A DNA stretch of 57,928 nucleotides from Candidatus Woesearchaeota archaeon (GCA_023265685.1 JAHFSP010000006.1:1-57928); one strand, 5' to 3'; shown: positions 24,458-32,630, counted from the first letter of the stretch. The notes: a model not told the origin generated them from the sequence alone. A program made the numbers and translations.

Positions 24458-24649
24458 TTAGATGAGCAATTGTTTGAGAAGGTGGAGGACAAAGCCAATG
24501 AGGCCAATAATCGCAATGCCAAGACCGGTTACTTTGACGAGACTGATATATTCAGTACGGTTGGGTTTCTTGGTAATGTGAATGACTCGCACAACTTCTT
24601 TGATGAAACGCTGCACTTTATTCGAGCGTACTTCTTGCTGTTCATCCAT
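24458..24649 (-). CDS. secE: Preprotein translocase subunit SecE / Sec61 gamma
   Basis: A 63-aa protein with an amphipathic N-terminal helix (VQRFIKEVVRVIHITKKPNR) carrying the conserved ITKKPNRTEY segment, and one C-terminal membrane helix (VTGLGIAIIGLIGFVLHLL). It clamps SecY in the protein-conducting channel. Length and order next to spt5 are typical for archaea. A TATA box (TTTATAAAT at 24672-24680) lies about 26 bases before the start. Confidence 0.93.
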   Translation of the reverse strand: MDEQQEVRSNKVQRFIKEVVRVIHITKKPNRTEYISLVKVTGLGIAIIGLIGFVLHLLKQLLI

Positions 24650-24670
24650 GGGGAAGTAAATCTTGCTTGT

Positions 24671-24680
24671 GATTTATAAA
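24671..24680 (-). promoter_or_regulatory. TATA box of the secE-spt5 unit
   Basis: TTTATAAATC on the - strand, about 26 bases before the ATG at 24649; leaderless arrangement. Confidence 0.55.
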
Positions 24681-24790
24681 GGTTGCTATCTCAATGGAAA
24701 TTTAGGGCTTGAACCAAATTTGAGTATTTTTTTCTAATTCTCTGCTCCTGTTCTCTGCTAGTTGGGAACAATCTTGCGTATTAAAAATGT

Positions 24791-24800
24791 TTTTATATCA
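24791..24800 (+). promoter_or_regulatory. TATA box of the uracil-DNA glycosylase gene
   Basis: TTTTATATCA, centred about 26 bases before the ATG at 24821; leaderless arrangement. Confidence 0.5.
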
Positions 24801-24820
24801 CATTCTTTTGGAAATAGAAT

Positions 24821-25420
24821 ATGGATCAATTTCTCCAACTTAAAGATTCGTACAAGAGTTGTCAACGGTGTCCTGCTTTATGCGAGAGTCGTTCGCAGGT
24901 TGTCTTTGGGTCAGGAAATCCTCTTGCGAAAGTGCTTTTTGTAGGAGAAGCGCCTGGGGCTACGGAAGATGCTAAAGGGATTCCGTTTTGTGGGATGTCA
25001 GGTAAGATTCTTGAGGAATTGCTGGCTACAATAGGTTTGACTCGAGATGATATTTTCATTACGAATACTATTTTATGTCGTCCACCCAATAATAGAAATC
25101 CTGAAAAAGGGGAAGTGGAGAATTGTCGAGATCGTCTGGATGCGTTGATTGCGATTATGAAACCACAGGTTATTGTGACGATTGGTAATTTTGCAACGAA
25201 TCGAATTTTGGGTAAAACGGGTGTGACAACAATTCATGGGAAAGTGTTTCCTTTGGTTTTATCTGGGGAAGAGATGTTGGTGGTTCCGGTGATTCATCCA
25301 GCGAATTATTTGTATAGCGGGCGGAATCCAGATTTATTTGCGCAGATGAAAGCAGATTTTACAACGATTAGTTCGTTAATTGATGTGGTACGACGACAGA
25401 AGCGGTTGGGGGAGTTTTAG
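24821..25420 (+). CDS. udg: Uracil-DNA glycosylase, family 4
   Basis: A 199-aa family 4 UDG, which removes uracil from DNA and starts base excision repair. Visible: 4Fe-4S ligands Cys14, Cys17 (SCQRCPAL), Cys86 and Cys102 in the spacing C-x2-C...C-x15-C; motif 1 VGEAPGATED; GIPFCGMSGK; TNTILCRPPNNRNP; and motif 3 VIHPANYLYS. A C-terminal tail of about 20 residues is extra. The next gene, ZPR1, starts 76 bases downstream. Together with exonuclease III (5.8 kb) this gives two base-excision-repair steps in the window. Confidence 0.95.
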   Translation: MDQFLQLKDSYKSCQRCPALCESRSQVVFGSGNPLAKVLFVGEAPGATEDAKGIPFCGMSGKILEELLATIGLTRDDIFITNTILCRPPNNRNPEKGEVENCRDRLDALIAIMKPQVIVTIGNFATNRILGKTGVTTIHGKVFPLVLSGEEMLVVPVIHPANYLYSGRNPDLFAQMKADFTTISSLIDVVRRQKRLGEF

Positions 25421-25496
25421 TAGTGCGAGGGTTTTGGCACTTTTTCAAATTATTCAAAGCAAAATCTTTTTAAACACGCTTGGTCTTAATGAGGGT

Positions 25497-26009
25497 ATGA
25501 GTGAAATTCATAATCAACCTTGTCCGTTTTGTGAGGAAAGCAAGGCAACGTTGCGTGAGGAGGAAGTAGAAATTCCTTACTTTGGTCGAGTGTTTGTGTT
25601 TTCGATGGAGTGTAAGGGTTGTGGTGCTCGTAATAGTGATGTAGAACCTGCCGAGAAGAAGGAGCCATGTCGTTTTACGTTGGAAGTAAATTCTGAAGAT
25701 GATCTTAATATTCGTATTGTTAAATCAGGTGATGCCACTGTTAAAATTCCTCGAATTATTACCATGGAGCCTGGACCTGCAGCAAATGGTTATGTGACGA
25801 ATGTAGAAGGTTTGCTTGAGAAGGTTAAAACAGCAATTCAAACCTCTGTTGAGAACGATGAAGATGATGATATGAAGACTAAAGCAAAAAATCTTCTTAA
25901 GAAAATCAGCAAAGCTTTAGTTGGACGTGAGCCCATCAAAATTATTATTGAAGACCCTACTGGGCATAGTGCAATTATTTCTGATAAGGCGCAGAAGAGT
26001 AAGATGTAG
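25497..26009 (+). CDS. ZPR1 zinc-finger domain protein
   Basis: A 170-aa archaeal ZPR1-family protein: zinc finger CPFCEE...MECKGCGARNSD at residues 9-45, followed by the beta-rich domain with EPCRFTLEVNSEDDLNIRIV, ATVKIPRIITMEPGPAANGY and NVEGLLEKVKTAI, the conserved EGLL helix. Archaeal members carry a single copy of the module that is doubled in eukaryotic ZPR1. Start taken at ATG 25497; 39 further codons upstream are open but overlap the glycosylase gene. Role in archaea is not known; eukaryotic ZPR1 helps eEF1A folding. Confidence 0.88.
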   Translation: MSEIHNQPCPFCEESKATLREEEVEIPYFGRVFVFSMECKGCGARNSDVEPAEKKEPCRFTLEVNSEDDLNIRIVKSGDATVKIPRIITMEPGPAANGYVTNVEGLLEKVKTAIQTSVENDEDDDMKTKAKNLLKKISKALVGREPIKIIIEDPTGHSAIISDKAQKSKM

Positions 26010-26037
26010 GAAATATTGCGATAAAGATAACTGAATT

Positions 26038-26433
26038 CTATTTTCTTTCCTTTCTCTCGTCTTTATCTCTGGCAAAGGCTTGTCCTAAATCAATAACATA
26101 TTTGCCTTCTTCGAGCTTGATGATGAGGGGGTCGTTTTTGAATAAGTGGACGAGGTCGAGTTCGTATTTGCCTGGTTTAAGAACACGGATGGCTTCGATG
26201 TCAAGAATAACTGGTCGATCTAAGTCTTCCATTTTGACGTTGAGAATTTCGGTAACGTCTTCTTCAATGGATTTTTTTTCTTCTGTTGAGAGGGTACTAA
26301 TTAGGTGTTTGCCGTGGTCGAGATGTTGTTTTTTAATATAGAAAAACAAACGAGCCCCGCACTTGCAGCCGGAAAGAATCTCTTTCGCACCGTCTTCATA
26401 GAGGGTGTTACAACGCACGCATTGGTGGGGCAT
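26038..26433 (-). CDS. Zinc-ribbon protein, DUF2072 (OapC/ArvC family)
   Basis: A 131-aa archaeal protein with an N-terminal zinc ribbon HQCVRCNTLYEDGAKEILSG followed by CKCGARLFFYI, then a charged linker and a beta-rich C-terminal domain (RPVILDIEAIRVLKPGKYEL, KYVIDLGQAF). This is the conserved archaeal DUF2072 family, encoded beside DUF2073 and an Era-like GTPase as here. The set has been tied to extracellular vesicle formation in haloarchaea; whether that applies in this organism is inference. Gap to the DUF2073 gene is 25 bases. Confidence 0.82.
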   Translation of the reverse strand: MPHQCVRCNTLYEDGAKEILSGCKCGARLFFYIKKQHLDHGKHLISTLSTEEKKSIEEDVTEILNVKMEDLDRPVILDIEAIRVLKPGKYELDLVHLFKNDPLIIKLEEGKYVIDLGQAFARDKDERKERK

Positions 26434-26458
26434 GATATATTCCTGTTTTTGTCATTTC

Positions 26459-26860
26459 CTATTTCTTTAGTTTGGGGCGTAAGCCTTTTTCAGATAATTC
26501 TTTGGTAAATAATTCTATTTTGTCTGGATTTTGTTCAATTTTCTTAACGAGATGAGCAGGTCCAATGATGGTGATGCCTTGTCGATCTCCTAGGAGCATA
26601 TTGGCAAAGGCGCCACGCATTTTCTGCATTAAATTTGTTTTTTCAAGATCGGGATATAAGACACTAAGTTCAATACCACGAAATTTAGTGTTTATGCCTT
26701 CCATGGTAATTTCGATGAGGTCGGCTTCTTCTTCGCGTCGTAAACGTCCTTCAAGGATGACGATTTTATCTTCTTTAACGATATTGAGTAACTTGTTCAC
26801 CCGTTTTGTAGGGGAGAGCCTTTCAATCTCACGATAGGGAACGAACTGAAATGTAACCAT
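26459..26860 (-). CDS. DUF2073 (OapB/ArvB family) protein
   Basis: A 133-aa archaeal protein: VTFQFVPYREIERLSPTKRV at the start, VILEGRLRREEEADLIEITM, FRGIELSVLYPDLEKTNL and GITIIGPAHLVKKIEQNP. It matches the DUF2073 pattern, soluble alpha/beta, no known catalytic residues. Middle gene of the GTPase/DUF2073/DUF2072 set on the - strand, 162 bases after the GTPase gene and 25 bases before DUF2072. Expected to work with the GTPase. Confidence 0.82.
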   Translation of the reverse strand: MVTFQFVPYREIERLSPTKRVNKLLNIVKEDKIVILEGRLRREEEADLIEITMEGINTKFRGIELSVLYPDLEKTNLMQKMRGAFANMLLGDRQGITIIGPAHLVKKIEQNPDKIELFTKELSEKGLRPKLKK

Positions 26861-27022
26861 TGTTTTCTCTCTTTTTTTAAGAACTTTGGATGTTTCAAAG
26901 TCTCTTTTTTATGATTCTAGGATTGTGATTTAATTTTTAAATGTATTGTTGAAGATGAATTTCGGAATTGTGGTTTTGGAAGAGTTGTGTTCTTGGAGGT
27001 TTGTTTTTATTCTATTGCTCAT

Positions 27023-27670
27023 CTATTTTACAAGGCCGAATAATTGCTCATAAAACTCTTCCATGCCTTTGCCAAACTTAGCGCTAATTCCGACAACTTC
27101 GTATTGGGGAAATGCAGTTTTGACTACGTCTATGCTGGCTTTTTTGAGATCAATTTTGTTGACGGCAACAAGCACAGGAATGTTGCGTGCTTGGAGGTTA
27201 CCCATGATGGTGATATTAACCTGAGAGTAGGGGTCGATGGTTCCATCAAGAACAACGACGACGGCATCCATGTTGTCAAGCCATTTAATAGCATCAATGA
27301 CTCCTTTGGTAGCTTCTTTGGCGCGTTTTTTTGCATCGTCTTTCTTGATGCCTTTCTTGATGAAATCTTCATAGTCAATTTTAGTAGCAATACCGGGAGT
27401 GTCGACAAGTGAGAAGGTTAATTCTTTGCCTTTTTTGTTTTTGATACTGACTTGTTCTTTGATCTTGATTTCACGGGTTTCGTGGGCAATGTGAGAAACT
27501 GATGAGAACATTTCTTCGCCGAGCCAGTCCTGACACACACGATTTGCAAGAGTCGATTTACCTCCATTTGGTGGTCCATAGAGGCCTAGCTTGACGTGTC
27601 CTTTTTTTGCAAACGGATTGAATTTAAGTTTTTTAAACAGAGAACGGAAAAAATCCTTCACTATGAACAC
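27023..27670 (-). CDS. Era-like small GTPase of the DUF2073/DUF2072 set
   Basis: A 215-aa TRAFAC-class GTPase. G1 GPPNGGKST (32-40), G3 VDTPG (89-93), G4 NKID (171-174) and G5-like GISAKFGKG; the switch I region is HIAHETREIKI. An N-terminal basic amphipathic stretch (FFRSLFKKLKFNPFAKKGHV) may bind membrane. No KH RNA-binding domain, so it is not an Era ribosome factor. First gene of the three-gene set. In haloarchaea the homologous GTPase drives vesicle formation; here that role is inferred from the set being intact. Confidence 0.88.
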   Translation of the reverse strand: MFIVKDFFRSLFKKLKFNPFAKKGHVKLGLYGPPNGGKSTLANRVCQDWLGEEMFSSVSHIAHETREIKIKEQVSIKNKKGKELTFSLVDTPGIATKIDYEDFIKKGIKKDDAKKRAKEATKGVIDAIKWLDNMDAVVVVLDGTIDPYSQVNITIMGNLQARNIPVLVAVNKIDLKKASIDVVKTAFPQYEVVGISAKFGKGMEEFYEQLFGLVK

Positions 27671-27785
27671 CCCTTCTTAAAGCTTGGAGGAGGGCACGAG
27701 GTTCTTAAAGTTTTTGGTGGTCTGGTATTGAGGATGTGTTTTGGGCTGAAAATAGAATGTTTATCTTCAAAAATTACTTTTCAAT

Positions 27786-27795
27786 ACATTTATAA
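27786..27795 (+). promoter_or_regulatory. TATA box of the small-membrane-protein operon
   Basis: CATTTATAAG about 26 bases before the ATG at 27819. It supports the small membrane protein as the first, leaderless gene of the three-gene operon. Confidence 0.5.
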
Positions 27796-27818
27796 GTTAT
27801 TTTCCCATTTCCTTCTCT

Positions 27819-28016
27819 ATGAATCCCTTCCTACTCTTGTTTCTCATTATCATTGCTAATTTATGTTTATACTGGATATTCTTTGGAAAAAAGAGATTTG
27901 ATGCCAGATTTGGGCAGGGAATTCTTCCTGATAACCCCCTTGATATGTTAGTTGAACAGAATGGATTTGAAAAAAAGATAGGTGAACACGATGGCGGACA
28001 GAACATTAGTCGTTGA
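27819..28016 (+). CDS. Small membrane protein, 65 aa
   Basis: One N-terminal membrane helix (FLLLFLIIIANLCLYWIFFG) followed by a cytoplasmic charged part (KKRFDARFGQGILPDNPLDM). The TATA box at the right distance and the tight overlap (26 bases) with the next gene argue for a real gene. It leads an operon with two tandem paralogues of unknown function. Could anchor or recruit them to the membrane; this is inference. Confidence 0.6.
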   Translation: MNPFLLLFLIIIANLCLYWIFFGKKRFDARFGQGILPDNPLDMLVEQNGFEKKIGEHDGGQNISR

Positions 28017-28503
28017 TCACCTCAAGTTTAGTTATGAGGGTTTTTTTAACACGGATGAGTTATATGCGGTTATTTCAACGTTCTTTTTTGAGAAAGGGTG
28101 GGATTGGTATGAGAAAATTAACCAAGAGCAGGTTACGTCAAATGGTAAACAAATCCGTTTGGTGTTAATGCCCTGGAAAAGTTCAACGGATTATTACAAA
28201 TTAAAAGTGGAAATCCATTTACAGATGCTTGATGTTCGTGATGTAGAAGTTGAGCAGAATGGTAAGAAAATGAATGTGCAACATGGTCAAGTGCGCATGG
28301 TTATTGATGGGTTTGTGATGAGTGATAGGAGTGGGAAGTGGACTGGTCAACCTCTGTACTGGTTTTTGAGTTTTATGATTGAGAAGTATTTTTTTAATCG
28401 TCATTTTGCTAAATTGGAAGCATGGTTACGTAGCGATGTTGATGATGTGTATACTAAAGTTAAGACCTATCTTAACGTTTTCAAGTATACGTATCGTACT
28501 TAG
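27991..28503 (+). CDS. Hypothetical protein, first of two tandem paralogues
   Basis: A 170-aa soluble protein, not recognised. It shares a pattern with the next gene: FSYEGFFNTDELYAVI / LTYKGFFRVEELFHVI, then a strand with MPWKSSTDYYKLKVEIHLQM / RPYKDIVHYGRVQIVMRITL, a Gly/Asn turn, IDGFVMSDRSGKWTGQPLYW, and a helical C-terminus. Start set at ATG 27991, which has a GGTG site in front; an ATG nine bases upstream is less likely. The stop is 8 bases from the next start. Confidence 0.68.
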   Translation: MADRTLVVDHLKFSYEGFFNTDELYAVISTFFFEKGWDWYEKINQEQVTSNGKQIRLVLMPWKSSTDYYKLKVEIHLQMLDVRDVEVEQNGKKMNVQHGQVRMVIDGFVMSDRSGKWTGQPLYWFLSFMIEKYFFNRHFAKLEAWLRSDVDDVYTKVKTYLNVFKYTYRT

Positions 28504-28511
28504 GTGATTGA

Positions 28512-29126
28512 ATGGAACCTTATTTCGAGAAAAATCTGATTGTCAATAATCGTACGTTGACGTATAAAGGGTTTTTTCGTGTTGAGGAGTTATTTCATGT
28601 GATCAATGAATCGCTTGAACATCGTCATTATGAGAAGCGCGAGAAGAAGACCGAAGAGTTGGTAACCGATACTGGACGACGAACCCACATTGAACTGCGT
28701 CCGTATAAAGATATTGTCCATTATGGTCGAGTGCAGATTGTGATGCGCATTACACTTGATAATATGACGGAAACGGTGGAAGAGTCTGGTGGAATGAAGC
28801 ATACATTCAATAATGGTGATGCGACGATTGTTTTTGATGGGTGGGTGCTTACGGAGTATGAACATCGTTGGACGATGAAACCGGCAATTTATTTTTTGAA
28901 AGGAATGATCAATAAGTATGTGTACACGTTTCCGCTGGAAGCGAGTTTTCCGGGCACGGTTGCGGGGGATGTTGGATATGTGTATGGCCAGATTAAAAAG
29001 TTATTAGATTCTTACAAAGTTGAGATGGGACAGAAGGTCTTTACTGATGGTGAGGCAATGTCTAAAGTACAGCAGGAAATGGAGAGGGAAGTAGGGAAGG
29101 TTCGTCGAGAGGAGGAAGAAGGGTAG
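28512..29126 (+). CDS. Hypothetical protein, second of two tandem paralogues
   Basis: A 204-aa paralogue of the preceding protein over its first 155 residues (see the FFRVEELFHVI, RPYKDIVHYGR and FDGWVLTEYEHRWTMKPAIY segments), with an added charged helical tail (SKVQQEMEREVGKVRREEEE) that may form a coiled coil. No signal peptide, no membrane helix. Third gene of the operon with the small membrane protein. Function unknown. Confidence 0.68.
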   Translation: MEPYFEKNLIVNNRTLTYKGFFRVEELFHVINESLEHRHYEKREKKTEELVTDTGRRTHIELRPYKDIVHYGRVQIVMRITLDNMTETVEESGGMKHTFNNGDATIVFDGWVLTEYEHRWTMKPAIYFLKGMINKYVYTFPLEASFPGTVAGDVGYVYGQIKKLLDSYKVEMGQKVFTDGEAMSKVQQEMEREVGKVRREEEEG

Positions 29127-29162
29127 GGGCGAAGATAAAAAATTCAGTAAAAAAATAAAAAT

Positions 29163-29804
29163 CTAATGGTGTGCGTGGGGATCATGGGCTTTTGGCTTTT
29201 TACCATAGGTTTCTTTAATCCCTCGTTGACCTTGTAAATATTCGTTAACAACTTGTGCGTAATTTTGTGCAAACATTTCTGGTGCAAGAAGATCATCGTG
29301 TTCTCCTAATCTTTTCTTATGTTTATTAAAAACTTCTTTTACAAGACCTGCTTGTGCTTCTAAATCTCCGGGCTCTGCAGCTTTATGTAATTGAGCAGTA
29401 ATATACCTTTGCTGTGATTGGCTTTCATAGAACCTTGCAATTGCATCTAATATTTCTCCTACTTTTCCTTGTTTGGCAAGATTAAGAGCGTGTTGATAAC
29501 CGCCTTCTCTTTCAAATGCCCTTTCTAAAATCTGGTGACCTGTTGCGTATGCTTCGTCACTATCCAGCTCTCCTTTATATGCTCCTTTGAAATGGTGTTG
29601 GACATATTTTGCAACTTCTTCTGAAACGTCTTTGTGAGTTTTTAGTTGATGTTTTCCTATTTTATAATTACCTCTTATCTCTCGGTGAGGTGCTACTACT
29701 TTTTCTCCTATTGCTTCAGGATCAAGTGCAGCAACAAGTGTTTCTAATGGGCTTGCATGATCGTGATCTCCATGTGCACCATGGCCTTTTGGTTGTGCGT
29801 TCAT
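29163..29804 (-). CDS. Hypothetical His-rich-ended protein, 213 aa
   Basis: Not recognised. Almost entirely helical and soluble. His clusters on both ends: KGHGAHGDHDHASPLE at residues 6-21 and KAHDPHAHH at the C-terminus, which would bind metal ions (Ni, Zn, Co). The middle has regular helices (ISQ-like: GHQILERAFEREGGYQHALN, GEILDAIARFYESQSQQRY). Single gene with no clear partner; a metal-storage or scaffold function is possible but not shown. Confidence 0.6.
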   Translation of the reverse strand: MNAQPKGHGAHGDHDHASPLETLVAALDPEAIGEKVVAPHREIRGNYKIGKHQLKTHKDVSEEVAKYVQHHFKGAYKGELDSDEAYATGHQILERAFEREGGYQHALNLAKQGKVGEILDAIARFYESQSQQRYITAQLHKAAEPGDLEAQAGLVKEVFNKHKKRLGEHDDLLAPEMFAQNYAQVVNEYLQGQRGIKETYGKKPKAHDPHAHH

Positions 29805-29919
29805 AGTAATCTACCTCAGTATAATTTTTATTGTGATACAAGCTAGAACTATTTTATTCTAACCTCTTTTTTAGTTAGTAGTGGGTTGTTGGTTATTAAA
29901 GATTTTGTTTCTGGAGTGC

Positions 29920-30183
29920 TTAATTGTAAACTCGGGAGCGTTTGTCGATTTTAGTTACGATTACTCTTTCGGTTTCTTCTTGAATGATATAGAGTGCACG
30001 AAAGTCTCCAATACGGTATCGAAATATCTTTTCTCCGAAATTAGTTCTTTCTATAAATTTGGAATCGGAAGGAATAGGGTCTAATGATAGTTTTTTTAGT
30101 CTTTCAATAATTCTTTCTTGAATTTGTGAATTTAATTTAGAAATAAATTTGTCCGCATCTTGTGAGAGACGAACTTCGTACAA
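29920..30183 (-). CDS. RelE/ParE-superfamily toxin
   Basis: An 87-aa RelE-like mRNA interferase core: YEVRLSQDADKFISKLNSQI, RIIERLKKLSLDP, KFIERTNFGEKIFRYRIGDF and RALYIIQEETERVIVTKIDK, then RSRVYN at the end. The pattern YRIGDFRALY...V..I..R is diagnostic for RelE/YoeB-type folds. The frame is open to an ATG at 30261, but that start would overlap the antitoxin gene by 77 bases; the TTG at 30183, just after the antitoxin stop, gives the usual toxin length. The pair is a type II toxin-antitoxin module. Confidence 0.78.
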   Translation of the reverse strand: MYEVRLSQDADKFISKLNSQIQERIIERLKKLSLDPIPSDSKFIERTNFGEKIFRYRIGDFRALYIIQEETERVIVTKIDKRSRVYN

Positions 30184-30184
30184 C

Positions 30185-30358
30185 TTATGCAATCCTCTTG
30201 GTTTTGCCTGTTTTAATGTCTTCGTGTGCTTTATGTATGGACTCAATGTCGTCTTCATCAAGTATTAGATCTTCATCAAGGAGGCGTTTTTTAATAAAAT
30301 CGAGATCTCCTTGAATATGGTTGAGTTTTTGCATGATCTCTTTAGTTTGAGTTGTCAT
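30185..30358 (-). CDS. Small antitoxin partner of the RelE toxin
   Basis: A 57-aa acidic, helical protein (begins MTTQTKEIMQKLNHIQGDLD; then FIKKRLLDEDLILDEDDIES and IHKAHEDIKTGKTKRIA). Size, charge, position directly upstream of the toxin and the toxin start two bases after its stop mark it as the antitoxin. No DNA-binding fold is obvious, so promoter control by the pair is uncertain. Most like the short DUF5678/RHH-less antitoxins of archaeal RelBE operons. Confidence 0.7.
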   Translation of the reverse strand: MTTQTKEIMQKLNHIQGDLDFIKKRLLDEDLILDEDDIESIHKAHEDIKTGKTKRIA

Positions 30359-30447
30359 GGTTATACTGTAATCTTGTAATTTATATACATTTCTTTCGTA
30401 TTCTTAGAAAAGCCTTTACTGACCAATATGTCTCACCTGGAACAGAA

Positions 30448-30458
30448 ACTATTATAAG
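30448..30458 (+). promoter_or_regulatory. TATA box of the nucleotidyltransferase gene
   Basis: CTATTATAAGT. The start codon is 56 bases further on and has its own Shine-Dalgarno site (GGAGG at 30501), so this gene has a true 5' leader of about 35 bases, unlike most single genes here. Confidence 0.45.
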
Positions 30459-30513
30459 TATATAGGGAATGGTTTGGGTTGTACTTATCATCAGTTCTCA
30501 GGAGGAACACACC

Positions 30514-32556
30514 ATGGCTGTAAAGAAAAAAGAAGCTCCCAAAACTCTTAAAGTAAAGTCAATGACTCCCGTAGGTCATTCTCAACCTCACATACAAGCT
30601 AATTACTCCCCATCCGTTGCTGCGGTGGATGCACTTGCTACTGCTGCGGGTGGAGCACAGGTACCTGGCGTGCCTCAAATTCCACCTGAGCTTGCTGAAA
30701 AACTCAAAGCGATTAAAGATAAATTAGATATGTTCAAGAGTAAACTCGTTGAGAAGTTTGGTGAGTATATTGTAGGAATTGCGTTACTTCCACCTGAACA
30801 GGCCCCAGTACCTCCACAGGGTCATCATGCAGGTTTAGAAGGGCAGAGTCAAGCTCATGCTGGACAACAACCTCATTCACAGGGGCTTCAGGGGAACTCA
30901 CAAGCTCACCCTGCTGGACATACGGCTGCACCAGTAATTGATGATCAAAAGATTTCAATTTTAGTTGTTGTTGATGATACGACTTCAACGAAGATGACCA
31001 AAGATGAGTTGTATGCAAAATTCTCTTCTATCGTCAAGAAAACAGCAGAAGAAACGGACAAAAATATTGTTCCACAGAGTATGTTATTGACAGATTTATG
31101 GTTGAATTGTTATGATGCTAAGTATGATATTAACAAATTAATTTCCATGAGTGCTCCGATTCATGATAATGGAATGCTTGCAGCAATCAAAATTGCTGAA
31201 ATTCATAAGAGCATGGTTATTAAGAAATTTGAGAAATATATCATGAGTTATGTCCTTGCGGGTTCCATTACTCAAGGTCGAGCAACGGCGTCGTCAGACA
31301 TTGATGTGTGGATTGTTATTGATGATACTGATGTTAAGAAAATGACGCGAGTTGAACTTAAAGACAAGTTACGCGCAATTATTATTGGAATGGGAGTTGA
31401 AGCCGGTGAGATTACTGGCATTAAAAACAAGCTTAACATTCAAGTCTATATTCTCACGGACTTTTGGGAATCTCTTAAAGAAGCAAATCCGATTATTTTT
31501 ACTCTGTTACGTGATGGTGTGCCATTCTATGATCGTGGTATTTTCATGCCGTGGAAACAGTTGTTGCGAATGGGTCGGATTAAACCAAGCCGTGAAGCAA
31601 TTGATTTATTCATGAGTACGGGTGAGCAAAGTATTAGTCGAATCAAGTTGCGTTTGAAAGATATGGGTATGGAAGATACATTTTATGCGATTCTTACACC
31701 TTCTCAGGCAGCAATTATGTTGTATGGTTTGCCTCCTCCTACACCACGTGAAACGCCTGATGTCATGGAAGAGATTTTTGTTAAGAAAGAAAAATTACTT
31801 GAACCAGAATATATCAAAATTTTACGCCGTAATGTAGAGTTACGTAAATCTATCGAACATGGTGACAAGAAAGAATTAACGGGAACTGAACTTGATGAGT
31901 ATGTGAATGATGCAGAGAAGTTTCTCAAACGTATTCGTGAATTGTTTACTGCTATTGAAGGAATGCATGATGAGAAAAGCATCACTATGCTTTATGATGA
32001 AGTCATTACGATTATTCGTGATGTGTTAAAACTCGAAGGCGTTGAGCGTTCTGTCGATGGTGATATTTTACGTCTCTTTGAGAAGGAATTAACTTCGACT
32101 GGAAAAGTGCCTGCTCGCTATTTACGTGACCTGCAAGAAATTGCGGAAGCGAAAGATCATTACGATAAGAAAAAACTTACTAAAGCTGATATTGAAAAAG
32201 CTCGTAAAGGAAGTAGCGGTTTGATTCGTTTCCTTATTGAGTACATGCAGCGTAAACGTGGCAGAGAGTTAGAACGATCACGAATTCGCATTAAACATGG
32301 AGAGAAATTTGGTGAAGTGGTCATGCTTGACAAAGTTGCCTTCGTTATTTTTGATGTTGATGCCAAAGACCAACATATCCAGAAAGCGTCTATTCATGCT
32401 GATGGAAGTTTAGGCACACTTGAAGATTGCGGTTTAGAAGAGTTTGAAAAACATTTGGCCGCAGTTACCATTCCGAGTCGAGTGTTTTTGAAAGAACCTA
32501 TCTTTGAAGATTTACGACGGATTTTTGGCAAAGATGTGCAAGTGTTGATGGGGTAA
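30514..32556 (+). CDS. Large nucleotidyltransferase-fold protein with an internal duplication
   Basis: A 680-aa protein. N-terminal 60 residues low complexity. Residues 80-235 and 237-350 appear to be two copies of one nucleotidyltransferase domain: both run FE/GKYI..., VVVDDTTSTKMTKDEL or IVIDDTDVKKMTRVEL, then a LLTDLW or ILTDFW segment. Copy 2 keeps the active site (LAGSITQGRATASSDIDVWI, GS at 250-251, SDID at 261-264). Copy 1 has lost it: a Gln/His/Pro-rich insert (about 95-140) sits in its place. The rest is helical and charged (HEPN/PAP-substrate-binding-like) with a C-terminal domain of about 110 residues. Start chosen for the strong GGAGG site. Could add nucleotides to RNA or protein; substrate unknown. 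Confidence 0.7.
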   Translation: MAVKKKEAPKTLKVKSMTPVGHSQPHIQANYSPSVAAVDALATAAGGAQVPGVPQIPPELAEKLKAIKDKLDMFKSKLVEKFGEYIVGIALLPPEQAPVPPQGHHAGLEGQSQAHAGQQPHSQGLQGNSQAHPAGHTAAPVIDDQKISILVVVDDTTSTKMTKDELYAKFSSIVKKTAEETDKNIVPQSMLLTDLWLNCYDAKYDINKLISMSAPIHDNGMLAAIKIAEIHKSMVIKKFEKYIMSYVLAGSITQGRATASSDIDVWIVIDDTDVKKMTRVELKDKLRAIIIGMGVEAGEITGIKNKLNIQVYILTDFWESLKEANPIIFTLLRDGVPFYDRGIFMPWKQLLRMGRIKPSREAIDLFMSTGEQSISRIKLRLKDMGMEDTFYAILTPSQAAIMLYGLPPPTPRETPDVMEEIFVKKEKLLEPEYIKILRRNVELRKSIEHGDKKELTGTELDEYVNDAEKFLKRIRELFTAIEGMHDEKSITMLYDEVITIIRDVLKLEGVERSVDGDILRLFEKELTSTGKVPARYLRDLQEIAEAKDHYDKKKLTKADIEKARKGSSGLIRFLIEYMQRKRGRELERSRIRIKHGEKFGEVVMLDKVAFVIFDVDAKDQHIQKASIHADGSLGTLEDCGLEEFEKHLAAVTIPSRVFLKEPIFEDLRRIFGKDVQVLMG

Positions 32557-32630
32557 GGTTTTTTTAAATCTCTTTTTTTGAAATTATTTTTAGTGCTGGC
32601 TTATTCTTTTAGAAATTTTACTTTTTGTTC

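Noticed and set aside
24451..24522. Longer start for spt5
   Set aside because: The extra 24 residues overlap secE and do not fit the NGN domain, which begins at METHIFGLRT.
30469..30513. Upstream start for the large nucleotidyltransferase
   Set aside because: The ATG at 30514 has a strong GGAGG site at the right distance; the upstream ATG has none and lies at the expected transcription start.
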